A stretch of 64,000 bases of DNA from Pandoraea eparura (GTDB lineage: Bacteria; Pseudomonadota; Gammaproteobacteria; Burkholderiales; Burkholderiaceae), in the NCBI RefSeq assembly GCF_902459725.1, contig NZ_CABPSH010000006.1:1-64000 (forward strand), given 5' to 3'. Positions 1-8,294 of this stretch are shown here, one piece after another. A model generated the notes under the pieces. That model did no database searches, was not told the DNA's origin, and saw only the letters and a list, made by a program, of their open reading frames with translations. The position numbers and the translations under genes were made by a program. How positions within the stretch are numbered: the first letter of the stretch is position 1; every line of letters begins with the position of its first letter.

Positions 1-66
1 GTGGCGGATTACGGTCTGGTGGGCGATCTGTTCACGGTGGTGCCGGAGCTGACGGGCGCGCTGTAA
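1..66 (+). CDS. etfA: Electron transfer flavoprotein alpha subunit, 3' end only
   Basis: The first 22 codons of the window are open and end in TAA. They read VADYGLVGDLFTVVPELTGAL, which resembles the C-terminal end of the EtfA family (a YGLVGDLF...VPEL tail). EtfA with EtfB carries electrons from acyl-CoA dehydrogenases to ETF:ubiquinone oxidoreductase. An acyl-CoA dehydrogenase gene starts 176 bases downstream on the same strand, a common pairing in Burkholderiales. Only the tail is visible, so the assignment rests on a short match plus context. Confidence 0.7.
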   Translation: MADYGLVGDLFTVVPELTGAL

Positions 67-84
67 GCGAGTCCTGAGGTGACG

Positions 85-105
85 CTGCGGGATCGACTCC
101 CGCAG
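85..105 (+). terminator. Hairpin after etfA, no T tract
   Basis: Perfect 8-bp arms CTGCGGGA (85-92) and TCCCGCAG (98-105) lie 18 bases after the etfA stop. No run of T follows, so it may be only a weak terminator or an mRNA-stabilising stem. Confidence 0.35.
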
Positions 106-242
106 CCGATCCGCATGAGGAGGCTGGCCGGCGACGGTGCGGCGTCTTCATGCGAATCGATCAAACAAAAGCATAAGCACTTCCCAAGCACGCCGGCATT
201 CGCCGTCATCCGCAGGCTATCGGAATTCGTTGGAGGAACGAC

Positions 243-2024
243 ATGAGTTATCAGGCCCCGATCAAGGACATGCAGTTCGTGATGAACGAACTGGCGGACC
301 TGACGAGCATCTCGACGCTGCCGGGCTATGAGGACGCCTCGCCCGAACTCGCGCAGGCGGTGCTCGAGGAGGCGGCCCGTTTCAATCAGGAAGTGCTCGC
401 CCCGTTGAACGTCATCGGCGACCAGCAGCCGAGCACGTGGAAGGACGGTGTTGTCACGACGACGCCGGGCTTCAAGGAGGCGTTTCGTCAGTTCTCCGAA
501 GCAGGCTGGCAGGGGGTGCTGCATCCGCAGGCGTTCGGCGGACAGGGATTGCCGAAACTCGTCGCGACGCCGTGTACGGAAATGCTCAATGCCGCGAACC
601 TGTCGTTCGCGTTGTGCCCGCTGTTGACCGACGGCGCGGTCGAAGCATTGCTCACCGCGGGCACCGACGCGCAACGCGCGCTCTACGTCCCGAAACTGCT
701 CTCGGGCGAGTGGACCGGCACGATGAACCTGACCGAGCCGCAAGCGGGTTCCGATCTCGCGATGGTGCGCACGCGAGCCGAGCGCGAGGCCGACGGTACG
801 TATCGCATCTTCGGCACGAAGATTTTCATCACGTACGGCGAACACGACATGGCCGAGAACATCGTGCATCTCGTGCTCGCGCGCACCCCCGATGCGCCGC
901 CGGGCGTGAAGGGCATTTCGCTGTTCATTGTGCCGAAGTTCAACGTTGACGCCGAGGGCAATCTCGGGGCGCGCAACGACGTGCACTGTGTGTCCATCGA
1001 ACACAAGCTCGGCATCAAGGCGAGCCCGACGGCGGTGCTGCAATTCGGCGATCACGGCGGCGCGATCGGCTACCTCGTCGGCGAGGAGAATCGCGGTCTC
1101 GAATACATGTTCATCATGATGAACGCGGCGCGTTTCGCGGTCGGCATGCAAGGCGTGGCCATTGCCGAACGTGCGTACCAGCATGCCGTGGCGTACGCGC
1201 GTGATCGTCTGCAAAGCCGGCCGGTGGATGGCTCGTCGCGCGACGCCGTGGCCATCATTCATCACCCGGACGTCAAGCGCATGCTCATGACGATGCGCGC
1301 GCTGACCGAAGGCGCACGTGCCTTGGCCTACGTGGCGGCAGCGCAAGCCGATATCGGTCACCACGCGGCGGATGCCGCCGAGCGCAAACGCGCACAGGCC
1401 GTGTATGAATTCCTCGTGCCGATCGTGAAGGGCTGGAGCACGGAGATGTCGCTCGAGGTGACGAGCCTCGGTGTGCAGGTACACGGCGGCATGGGCTTCA
1501 TCGAGGAAACGGGCGCGGCGCAGTACTACCGCGATGCACGCATCCTGCCGATCTACGAAGGCACAACGGCGATCCAGGCGAACGATCTGATCGGGCGCAA
1601 GACGTTGCGCGACGGCGGTGCGGTGGCGCGCGCGCTGTGCGAGCAGATCATGGTGACCGAGAACGAACTGCGTGCGCTGGGCGGCGTGGGGCAGGGCGTG
1701 GCACAGCGTTTGGCGAAGGGACGTGAGGCGCTGTCGATCGTGGTCGACTATGTGGTCGCGAACACGCAAGACAACCCGAACGCGGTGTTTGCGGGCAGCG
1801 TGCCCTATCTGACGCTTGCCGGTATTGTGCTGGGGGGCTGGCAGATGGGCCGTGCGCTGCTGGCCGCACAGAAACTACGTGATCAGGATCCGTCGTTCTA
1901 CGACGCCAAGATGGGTACCGCGCGCTTCTTTGCCGATCACTTTCTCACGCGCGCCCCGGGACTTGCGCAGGCCATTACCGAGGGGGCGGCGTCGGCGCTG
2001 TCGTTGAATGAAGCGCAGTTCTGA
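243..2024 (+). CDS. Acyl-CoA dehydrogenase, large (about 600-residue) type
   Basis: A 593-residue FAD enzyme that introduces the alpha,beta double bond into an acyl-CoA and passes electrons to ETF. It is longer than classical 380-residue enzymes because of a C-terminal extension, like the DmdC/AcdA-type group common in Burkholderiales. The motif NLTEPQAGSDLA (near residues 160-171) is the acyl-CoA dehydrogenase signature. QVHGGMGFIEE and ILPIYEGTTAIQAND (near 420-445) form the C-terminal flavin/substrate region, with the Glu of YEG at the catalytic base position. The ATG at 243 has GGAGG at 232-236. Being next to etfA suggests a shared beta-oxidation-like role. The exact acyl substrate (fatty acyl, methylthiopropionyl or other) cannot be read from sequence. 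Confidence 0.9.
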   Translation: MSYQAPIKDMQFVMNELADLTSISTLPGYEDASPELAQAVLEEAARFNQEVLAPLNVIGDQQPSTWKDGVVTTTPGFKEAFRQFSEAGWQGVLHPQAFGGQGLPKLVATPCTEMLNAANLSFALCPLLTDGAVEALLTAGTDAQRALYVPKLLSGEWTGTMNLTEPQAGSDLAMVRTRAEREADGTYRIFGTKIFITYGEHDMAENIVHLVLARTPDAPPGVKGISLFIVPKFNVDAEGNLGARNDVHCVSIEHKLGIKASPTAVLQFGDHGGAIGYLVGEENRGLEYMFIMMNAARFAVGMQGVAIAERAYQHAVAYARDRLQSRPVDGSSRDAVAIIHHPDVKRMLMTMRALTEGARALAYVAAAQADIGHHAADAAERKRAQAVYEFLVPIVKGWSTEMSLEVTSLGVQVHGGMGFIEETGAAQYYRDARILPIYEGTTAIQANDLIGRKTLRDGGAVARALCEQIMVTENELRALGGVGQGVAQRLAKGREALSIVVDYVVANTQDNPNAVFAGSVPYLTLAGIVLGGWQMGRALLAAQKLRDQDPSFYDAKMGTARFFADHFLTRAPGLAQAITEGAASALSLNEAQF

Positions 2025-2060
2025 TCGTCCTGTCACGCTGGCGTGACGCGATGGAGACGG

Positions 2061-2089
2061 AAAGCGGCCTGCGGGCCGCTTTCTTTTTT
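2061..2089 (+). terminator. Intrinsic terminator of the acyl-CoA dehydrogenase gene
   Basis: AAAGCGGCC (2061-2069) pairs with GGCCGCTTT (2074-2082), followed by a T-rich run to 2089. This is a classic Rho-independent terminator 37 bases after the stop codon. Confidence 0.9.
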
Positions 2090-2197
2090 GCACGAGCGCG
2101 GTGTGCCGACGCGAAAGCGATCTCGAAACGAAAGCCACTCACGAACGCAACCTCACGAGAGCCATCGCACGAGAGCCATCTCTCGAAAGCGACAGGC

Positions 2198-2228
2198 AAA
2201 AAAAAACGGCACTGCATGTGCAGTGCCG
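2198..2228 (-). terminator. Terminator of the 6S-like RNA
   Basis: On the minus strand, CGGCACTGCA (2228 to 2219) pairs with TGCAGTGCCG (2216 to 2207), followed by nine T (2206 to 2198). It lies at the 3' end of the 6S-like transcript downstream of zapA. Confidence 0.85.
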
Positions 2229-2383
2229 TGTATTGGGTCCCCGCCTCAGCCGCTAAGCCGGCATCCTGAACCGTGAGGTTCAAGGTGGTCGCGGTTAGTA
2301 ACGCTTCGGGTTCATCAGACGGAGTGACGATCACACCAGCACTACAAACTTCCGCAACCTGCAACAGATCATTGGTTCAAGGA
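2205..2383 (-). ncRNA. ssrS: 6S RNA (approximate ends)
   Basis: 6S RNA mimics an open promoter and sequesters sigma70 RNA polymerase in stationary phase. The minus strand contains CACCTTGAACC followed four bases later by GGTTCA (about 2286-2264). This reproduces the conserved CACCTTGAACC...GGTTCAAGG segment of 6S RNA. The location just downstream of zapA is the conserved gammaproteobacterial and betaproteobacterial setting. The distance from a likely start just after a CATAGATT element (about 2390) to the terminator is about 180 nt, the usual 6S length. I could not derive a convincing full closing stem by eye, so both ends are approximate. Confidence 0.7.
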
Positions 2384-2450
2384 ATCTATGACTTTCGCGA
2401 ACCAGGCAGGGAAAACTAACTTTTTGATTCGAACGGCAGCCAGTGAATTT

Positions 2451-2762
2451 TCAGCTTTGATACTGATCGATCACAGCGCTCAGTCGTTCGTTCATGCGAT
2501 TCATTCTACTCTGAATTTCTTCTGCGGGGAATGCTTGTCCAGCCGCAATACTTTTTTCCAGCGCAAGCAATTCGGATGCCAGACTCAAGGCTGCCATGAC
2601 GGCAATCCGGTCGGTGCCGCGCACGTTGCTTTGTGCACGCACCTTGCTCATCTCGGCATCAACGCGCGACACGGCGGACAGCAAGTCGGCCTCGTGTTCC
2701 GGCGGGCAGGCGAGACGGTACGACTGCTCTAGAATATTGACTTCGAGCTGCTTGATCGTCAT
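2451..2762 (-). CDS. zapA: Cell division protein ZapA
   Basis: ZapA (103 residues) binds FtsZ and bundles protofilaments at the division septum. The N-terminal part (MTIKQLEVNILEQSYRLACP) is the family's FtsZ-binding beta domain. The C-terminal half, from about residue 60, is a helical dimerisation region (ASELLALEKSIAA...MNRMNERLSAVIDQYQ). The length matches the family. Its ATG overlaps the last codons of the upstream coiled-coil gene by 4 bases, so the two are translationally coupled. The 6S-like RNA follows on the same strand. Confidence 0.93.
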   Translation of the reverse strand: MTIKQLEVNILEQSYRLACPPEHEADLLSAVSRVDAEMSKVRAQSNVRGTDRIAVMAALSLASELLALEKSIAAGQAFPAEEIQSRMNRMNERLSAVIDQYQS

Positions 2763-3070
2763 GCGTTTTCTCCACCGGGGGTGCCGAGCAGATCCATTTG
2801 ACCTTCAGCGGGGTTCTGCGTCGGGAGCTTTTCCAGAATGGCGTTCAGGCGAACCTGCGCCTCGTCGATCTTGGCGGCGAGCTGATCGCGCTGCAGACGC
2901 AGGGCGTCGCGCTCCACGCGCAACTGCTCGGCGGCGGTGCGGGTGTCGTCGCATTCTGCACGCGCGCGATCGAGTTCGGCGAGCAGCGCTTGGTTGTGTT
3001 GATGAAAACGTTGGCTGATCACAACCAACTGTTCAATTTTGTCGGTGAGATTGTCGAGATCGGTGAGCAT
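2759..3070 (-). CDS. Small coiled-coil protein, ZapB-like (TIGR02449 type)
   Basis: This 103-residue protein is almost wholly a predicted coiled coil from about residue 1 to 80 (LTDKIEQLVVISQRFHQHNQALLAELDRA... LRVERDALRLQRDQLAAKIDEAQVRLNAIL), with a short Pro/Gly-rich tail. It sits immediately upstream of zapA with a 4-base overlap. In Betaproteobacteria this position is typically held by a ZapB-like partner. A role in Z-ring assembly beside ZapA is inferred from the coiled coil and the coupling; no catalytic motif is present. Confidence 0.75.
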   Translation of the reverse strand: MLTDLDNLTDKIEQLVVISQRFHQHNQALLAELDRARAECDDTRTAAEQLRVERDALRLQRDQLAAKIDEAQVRLNAILEKLPTQNPAEGQMDLLGTPGGENA

Positions 3071-3173
3071 CGGGCTGCGTCCTCTTGATTGCCCTACATT
3101 CTAACGGAATCGGCGGCCAATGCCCGACGAACGAGCATTGACGCTCGTCCGAATGGCCCCTACACTTGCGGCA

Positions 3174-3396
3174 CTTCGGTGCTCGCGCACGCCTCCCCGG
3201 CATGCGCAGTTAAACGGGAAACAGGGAGCCGCGTCCCCACACGGGCTGGCCAACCTGTGCTGCCCCCGCAACGGTAAGTCATTCTTTCGGCCCGAAAGGT
3301 TTCCGAAAACGCGCTTCACCTCCATCGCCACTGTGCGCTATCCGCTCACGGGAAGGCCGGTCAGGCGCCACGATGACCAGCCCGGATACCGGCCTG
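3174..3396 (+). promoter_or_regulatory. Cobalamin (AdoCbl) riboswitch
   Basis: The segment has the conserved blocks of the B12 riboswitch in order. They are an entry helix with CGGTGCT (3178-3184), TTAAACGGGAAACAGGGAG (about 3209-3227), GCTGCCCCCGCAACGGTAAG (about 3259-3278), GCCACTGTGC (about 3328), and the B12 box AGCCCGGATACCGGCC (3379-3394). It lies about 170 bases upstream of the btuB-like gene. It should lower expression of the uptake and assembly operon when adenosylcobalamin is plentiful. I could not pick the expression platform with confidence; GC-rich stem-forming sequence lies between 3397 and 3530. Confidence 0.95.
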
Positions 3397-3565
3397 AGTG
3401 AGTGGGGAAACGCCATGCCATCCGGCACAGCCGGTGGCGGGCGGTCGTCGTTTTCATGTGTCGATGCTTCGCATCCGTGACGTGTCTGCGGCGCTCCCCG
3501 TGCGCCAGCGGCCTGCGGGGGAACGGGCCTAGGCAATAAAAAAACTACGGAAGTCACACCCGACC

Positions 3566-5671
3566 ATGCGCACCCACGTTCGCGCGATGGCGCTGCACGC
3601 GCCAGCCTTGCCCGGCATCCCTCGCACTACCGGCACCACCCGCACTACCCGCACTACCCGCACTACCGGCGCTCCTCGTGCCATCGGCACCACCGGCACT
3701 ACCCGTACCACCCGCGCTATTTCGGCACACGCCGGCGCTGTGGCTGCCCCGCATTGTCTCGCCATCGCGGCGGCCCTGATGGCCGCGAGCCTCGGCGCCC
3801 ATGCCCAGTCGGCGCAGTCCGTCAATGCCGCATCGACGGCATCGCCCGCGCCGGTCGTCCTGGCCGCCAATACGTCGGAGACCTCCGCGACCGACAGCGC
3901 GACTGCCGTCCAGCTCAAGGCGACCGTCGTCACGGCCTCGCGCACCGAACAGACGCTCACGGACACGCTGGCTGCCACATCGGTCATCACGCGCGAAGAC
4001 ATCGAACGCAGCCAAGTGCAGGATCTGCCGACGCTGCTGCGCGGCCAGGCCGGTGTGGAGATCGTTCAGAACGGCAGCTTCGGTACGTCGGCCAGCGTCT
4101 TCATGCGCGGTGCGGCGTCGAACGCTTCGCTCGTGCTCATCGACGGCGTGCCGGTCAACGCGGCCACGACCGGCACGACCAACATCGCCCAGATCCCGGT
4201 GTCGCAAATCGACCACATCGAGATCGTGCGCGGCAACGTCTCTGCCCTGTACGGTTCGCAGGCCGTCGGTGGCGTGATCCAGATCTTCACGCGCAAGGGC
4301 AACGGCGGCCCGCCGCGCGCCTACGCCGAGGTGGGCTACGGCACGAACAACACCACGCAGGCCAACGCCGGTATCGCCGGTTCGTTCGACGACGGCAAGA
4401 CCCGCTTCTCGCTCGATGTCTCGCGCTTCCATACCAACGGCATCTCGGCGCAGGATCCGCGCTTCGCCCCGCAGGTCAACCCCAACCGCAACGGCGACGA
4501 CAACACCAGCGTGAGTGCAACGCTCTCGCGCAAGCTCGGCGATACGTGGGAGGTCGGCGCGCGCCTGTTCCAGAGCGATGGCAGCAGCAGCTACGACAAC
4601 GCTTACGGCAAGCCCTCCGATCTGAACGACACCGACACCCGCGTGCGCCAGATCTCCGGCTATGCGAAAGGCAACCTCACGGACAAGTGGAAGACCCGCA
4701 TCACCGTCACGCAGGGCGACGACTACAGTTATAACTACCTGAACGGCAACGGTAACGGCAACTTCCATACGTCGAGCAATCAGATCGACTGGGCCAACGA
4801 ATATGCCTTCATGCCGGATCAGAAGCTGATCGCAGGCTACACGCGTCTGGAGCAGACGGTCGAGAGCAACACGAACTACGACCGCAACAACCGCCATCTC
4901 GATTCGGGCTACGCAGGATATGAAGGCCGGTTCGGCAAGCATCAGATTCAGGCGAACGTGCGACGCGACGTGTATTCCGATTTCGGTGGCGCGAACAGCT
5001 ACTGGCTGGGCTACGGTTACCACGTGACAAACCAGTGGAAGGTCATGGCCAATGCGTCCGACGGCTTCCGCGCGCCGACCTTCAACGAGTTGTTCTACCC
5101 GGGCTACGGCAATCCGAACCTGCTGCCGGAGCGCTCGATCTCGAAGGAAGTCGCCGTGCAGTTCAACGGTGGCGAGCGGCTTGGGCTGGTCAAGCTGACG
5201 GGGTTCCAGACCAACTACACAAACCTGATCCAGTCGCTAACCGTGTTCCCATACACGGCCGCGAATGTCGCCAGGGCGCGTGTCGAAGGGCTTGAATTGA
5301 CCTATGCCGGCCGTCCGTTCCTCGGCGTGGATCTGCGCGCGTCGTTCACGCGCCAGAACCCGACCGATCTGGATGCCGACAAGCAACTCGCGCGTCGCGC
5401 CAGACAGTTCGGGTCGGTCGGCCTATCGAAGACCTTCGACAAGGTCACCGTCGGCGGCGACGTGTTTTACAGCGGCGAGCGTTACGATACGGGCGGCCAG
5501 CATCTCGGCGCCTACACGCTCCTGAATCTGCAGGCACGCTACGATATCGACGAATCCTGGTACGTCTCGGCGCACCTGGACAACGTCTTCAACAAGCACT
5601 ACCAGAACGTCTATGGCTACAACACCCTCGGACGTGCAATCTACGTCTCGCTCGGCTGGAAGCAGTTCTGA
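3566..5671 (+). CDS. btuB: TonB-dependent vitamin B12 outer-membrane receptor
   Basis: A 701-residue TonB-dependent receptor for cobalamin or corrinoids. The TonB-box region (LKATVVTASRTEQTL) is near residues 114-128. The plug domain follows (residues about 130-250: ITREDIERSQVQDLPTLLRGQAGVEI...ALYGSQAVGGVIQIFT). The beta-barrel ends in an aromatic residue (SLGWKQF). The first 80 residues are odd: residues 20-51 are RTT/GTT tripeptide repeats, followed by a hydrophobic stretch ending in LGAHA-Q that looks like a signal peptidase site. No better start lies downstream because starts near residue 58 would leave no charged n-region. The preceding B12 riboswitch and the following btuC, btuD and cob genes make the ligand assignment strong. 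Confidence 0.92.
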   Translation: MRTHVRAMALHAPALPGIPRTTGTTRTTRTTRTTGAPRAIGTTGTTRTTRAISAHAGAVAAPHCLAIAAALMAASLGAHAQSAQSVNAASTASPAPVVLAANTSETSATDSATAVQLKATVVTASRTEQTLTDTLAATSVITREDIERSQVQDLPTLLRGQAGVEIVQNGSFGTSASVFMRGAASNASLVLIDGVPVNAATTGTTNIAQIPVSQIDHIEIVRGNVSALYGSQAVGGVIQIFTRKGNGGPPRAYAEVGYGTNNTTQANAGIAGSFDDGKTRFSLDVSRFHTNGISAQDPRFAPQVNPNRNGDDNTSVSATLSRKLGDTWEVGARLFQSDGSSSYDNAYGKPSDLNDTDTRVRQISGYAKGNLTDKWKTRITVTQGDDYSYNYLNGNGNGNFHTSSNQIDWANEYAFMPDQKLIAGYTRLEQTVESNTNYDRNNRHLDSGYAGYEGRFGKHQIQANVRRDVYSDFGGANSYWLGYGYHVTNQWKVMANASDGFRAPTFNELFYPGYGNPNLLPERSISKEVAVQFNGGERLGLVKLTGFQTNYTNLIQSLTVFPYTAANVARARVEGLELTYAGRPFLGVDLRASFTRQNPTDLDADKQLARRARQFGSVGLSKTFDKVTVGGDVFYSGERYDTGGQHLGAYTLLNLQARYDIDESWYVSAHLDNVFNKHYQNVYGYNTLGRAIYVSLGWKQF
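3622..3717 (+). repeat. 9-bp in-frame tandem repeat in the 5' end of btuB
   Basis: Units of the type CGCACTACC / GGCACCACC repeat in phase with the reading frame and encode RTT or GTT (residues about 20-51). Three consecutive identical units lie near 3641-3667. Because the unit is 9 bp, unit gain or loss keeps the frame. Confidence 0.85.
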
Positions 5672-5698
5672 CGACGCCCCCGCAGGGCGAGACGACGC

Positions 5699-6694
5699 AT
5701 GACGCTGCGTCGCGCCCTCGCTATCTGGACGGGGCTGGCCGGTGTGGCACTGGTCATTCTCGTCGCGTCGCTCATGCTGGGCAGTGTGCCGGTCTCGTTG
5801 CGCGAAATCGGCTCGCTGCTGCTTGGCCATGACGCGGGTCTGGCGGGCGACGTCGTCTGGCGTCTGCGCCTGCCGCGCGCCCTCGCGGCGTTCGCCTGTG
5901 GCGGCCTGCTCGCGGTCGCGGGCACGCTGATGCAGACCCTGCTGCGCAACCCGCTCGCCGACCCTTATGTGCTGGGCATTTCCGGTGGTGCAGGCGTAGC
6001 CGCGCTGGCGTCGCTGGCGCTCATGCTGCCCTTTTTCTGGGTGCAGACAAGCGCCTTCGTCGGTGCGCTTGCCGCCATCGCCCTCGTCATGGCGCTCTCG
6101 CATCGCAGCTTTCTGCGTCCCGGCGATCGGGACAGCAGTACCCAACTGCTGTTGACCGGGGTGATGATGGCCGCCGGCTTTGGTGCGCTTGCCACCCTCA
6201 TTCTGACGCTCGCGCCCGACGCCAGCCTGCGCGGCATGTTGTTCTGGCTCACGGGCGATCTGAACGGGGTCGACGGCGCCTGGCTGCCGCTGATCGCGCT
6301 GGCCGTGACGTTGCTCATCGTGTGTCCGGTCGCGCATCGCCTGAATGTATTGCTGCGCGGTGAAACGGTAGCGCAAGGCGTGGGTGTGGCCGTCGGCCCG
6401 CTGCGTGCGCGCATCTACCTGGCGGCGTCGCTGGCGACGGCCGTGGCGGTGACCACCGCAGGCAGCATCGGGTTCGTCGGGCTCGTCGTGCCGCACATCC
6501 TGCGCCTGCGCTTCGGCAACGATCAGCGCATGCTGCTCCCGGCGGCGGCGCTGGGCGGCGGGGCACTGTTGATGCTGGCCGATCTGGTGGCGCGCACCGT
6601 GATTGCGCCGACGCAACTGCCCGTTGGCGTCATCACGGCGATGCTCGGCGTGCCGGTCTTCCTGTGGCTGCTTTCGCGGCGGGCCATCCGATGA
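5699..6694 (+). CDS. btuC: Cobalamin ABC transporter permease (FecCD/BtuC family)
   Basis: A 331-residue, roughly ten-helix inner-membrane permease of the BtuC/FecCD family, moving corrinoid from BtuF into the cytoplasm. Visible family features are RLPRALAAFACGGLLAVAGTLMQTLLRNPLADPYVLGISGGAG (residues about 58-100). Near the C-terminus is GFVGLVVPHILRLRFGNDQR (about 260-280), the loop that contacts the ATPase. It starts 27 bases after btuB. Its stop overlaps the ATG of the ATPase gene, and the operon is under the B12 riboswitch. Confidence 0.9.
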   Translation: MTLRRALAIWTGLAGVALVILVASLMLGSVPVSLREIGSLLLGHDAGLAGDVVWRLRLPRALAAFACGGLLAVAGTLMQTLLRNPLADPYVLGISGGAGVAALASLALMLPFFWVQTSAFVGALAAIALVMALSHRSFLRPGDRDSSTQLLLTGVMMAAGFGALATLILTLAPDASLRGMLFWLTGDLNGVDGAWLPLIALAVTLLIVCPVAHRLNVLLRGETVAQGVGVAVGPLRARIYLAASLATAVAVTTAGSIGFVGLVVPHILRLRFGNDQRMLLPAAALGGGALLMLADLVARTVIAPTQLPVGVITAMLGVPVFLWLLSRRAIR

Positions 6695-7515
6695 GCGCCT
6701 TCCTGCTGCAAGCCCATGCGCTGAAACTGCGCGCCGCTGAGCGGGTGCTGGTCGACGGGCTCGATCTCGCGGTCGCGCCTGGCGAATGCTGGTGCTTGGC
6801 CGGACCCAACGGCGCGGGCAAGACGACCTTGCTCGGCACGCTCTCGGGGCTGCGCCCCGTCGACGACACGTCACCGCGCCGTGCCGCGCTCACCGCCAGC
6901 GGTCGTGTGACGATCGGTGGCAAGGCGCTGGCACAGTGGCGTCCGGCGTCGCTGGCGAAGGTGCGCGCGCTGATGCCGCAACAGACACGCGACGCATTCG
7001 GCGCCACCGCACTCGAAGTCGTGCTGGCGGGGCGTCATCCCTATCTGGCGCAGGGCCGTTGGGGCGCGTGGGAGTCGGACGACGACATCGCCGCCGCCAT
7101 GAGCGCCCTCGCGCAGGTCGGCCTGGAAGGCTTCGCCGCGCGCGACGTCACCACGCTCTCGGGCGGCGAGCGCCAGCGCGTATCGCTGGCCGCTGTGCTG
7201 GCGCAGGCCACGCCGTTGCTGCTGCTCGACGAACCGGTCTCGCATCTCGATCTGCATCACCAGATCGACGCGCTGGAACGACTCGCACGCCACGCCGAAC
7301 GCGACGGTGCGGCCGTCATCTTCTCCTGCCACGATTTGAATCTGGCGCGTCGCTTCGCCACGCATGCGCTGCTGCTCGACGGCCGCGGCGGATGGCGCGC
7401 TGGCCCGGTGCGCGACGTGCTCAGCGCCGAGCATTGTAGCGATGCCTTCGGTTATCCGCTGCGCCTCATCCGCGACGGCGACGACGAGGCTCTCGTGCCC
7501 ATGCACCGCCGATGA
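6691..7515 (+). CDS. btuD: Cobalamin ABC transporter ATP-binding protein
   Basis: A 274-residue ABC ATPase energising BtuC. Walker A is GPNGAGKTT (residues 38-46). The signature LSGGERQR and Walker B LLLLDEP follow near residues 160-180, then a switch-region His (SCHDLN). The ATG at 6691 overlaps the btuC stop (ATGA), which is why I prefer it to an in-frame start 27 bases upstream. The final third diverges from metal-siderophore ATPases, so the substrate comes from context: riboswitch, btuB, btuC and the cob genes. Confidence 0.9.
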   Translation: MSAFLLQAHALKLRAAERVLVDGLDLAVAPGECWCLAGPNGAGKTTLLGTLSGLRPVDDTSPRRAALTASGRVTIGGKALAQWRPASLAKVRALMPQQTRDAFGATALEVVLAGRHPYLAQGRWGAWESDDDIAAAMSALAQVGLEGFAARDVTTLSGGERQRVSLAAVLAQATPLLLLDEPVSHLDLHHQIDALERLARHAERDGAAVIFSCHDLNLARRFATHALLLDGRGGWRAGPVRDVLSAEHCSDAFGYPLRLIRDGDDEALVPMHRR

Positions 7516-7606
7516 ATGCGCGCATGACGCCACGATGCGCCGGCATACCTTTTCACCCGCGTGCGGCCGTCCTGCGCCGCATGCCCGCTTTTGACAGGTG
7601 CTGTTC

Positions 7607-8263
7607 ATGACGCAAGAAATACCGCAATCGCCAACGCCATCCGAATCGCCATCGGCCACCGACGACGCTCGCAACGAGCGCCACCGCGCGCGTATGGCGC
7701 GCAAGAAGGCGTTGATCGACGACAAAATCGCACAGTCCCAGCGTGACTGCGGCGTGATCGTCATCACGACCGGCAACGGCAAGGGCAAATCGAGCTCCGG
7801 TTTCGGCATGGTCGTGCGTGCGATGGGACATGGCATGAAGACGGGCGTTGTGCAGTTCATCAAGGGCGCGATCCCGACCGGCGAGGAGACCTTCCTGCGC
7901 CGCTTCCCTTCGGAGTGCGAGTTTTACGTGATGGGCGAGGGCTACACGTGGGAGACGCAGGACCGCACGCGCGACATCGCGAAGGCCGAAGCGGCCTGGG
8001 AGCAAGCGCGCCGGATGCTGAGCGATCCGTCGTTCGGCCTGGTGTTGTTCGACGAGCTGAACATTGCCCTCAAGCTCGGCTATCTCGACGTCAACACTGT
8101 GATCGCCGATTTGCAGGCGCGGCCCGAGATGCAACATGTGGTGATCACCGGACGTGGCGCCCCGCAAGCGCTTGTCGACGCCGCCGACACCGTGACCGAT
8201 ATGACGCCGGTCAAGCACGCGTTTGCTCAAGGCATCCGCGCGCAGGCCGGCGTTGAAATGTAA
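7607..8263 (+). CDS. cobO: Corrinoid adenosyltransferase (CobO/BtuR family)
   Basis: Transfers the adenosyl group from ATP to Co(I) of cob(I)yrinic acid a,c-diamide, cobinamide or cobalamin. The 218-residue protein has the CobA/BtuR-type P-loop TGNGKGKSS (residues 55-63). It also has KTGVVQFIKG, FVMGEGYTWETQD-type motifs and LVLFDELNIALKLGY, all characteristic of this family. The N-terminal 45 residues are polar and charged, as is usual here. The ATG at 7607 is three codons inside the longest reading frame. It lies 91 bases after btuD, the only sizeable gap in this operon. Confidence 0.92.
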   Translation: MTQEIPQSPTPSESPSATDDARNERHRARMARKKALIDDKIAQSQRDCGVIVITTGNGKGKSSSGFGMVVRAMGHGMKTGVVQFIKGAIPTGEETFLRRFPSECEFYVMGEGYTWETQDRTRDIAKAEAAWEQARRMLSDPSFGLVLFDELNIALKLGYLDVNTVIADLQARPEMQHVVITGRGAPQALVDAADTVTDMTPVKHAFAQGIRAQAGVEM

Positions 8264-8294
8264 CCACCGCCGCATTGTTTTAGAACGTTCCTGT

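Noticed and set aside
9-1769. Open frame opposite the acyl-CoA dehydrogenase gene
   Set aside because: The plus-strand frame has all enzyme motifs and a ribosome site; the minus frame has none.
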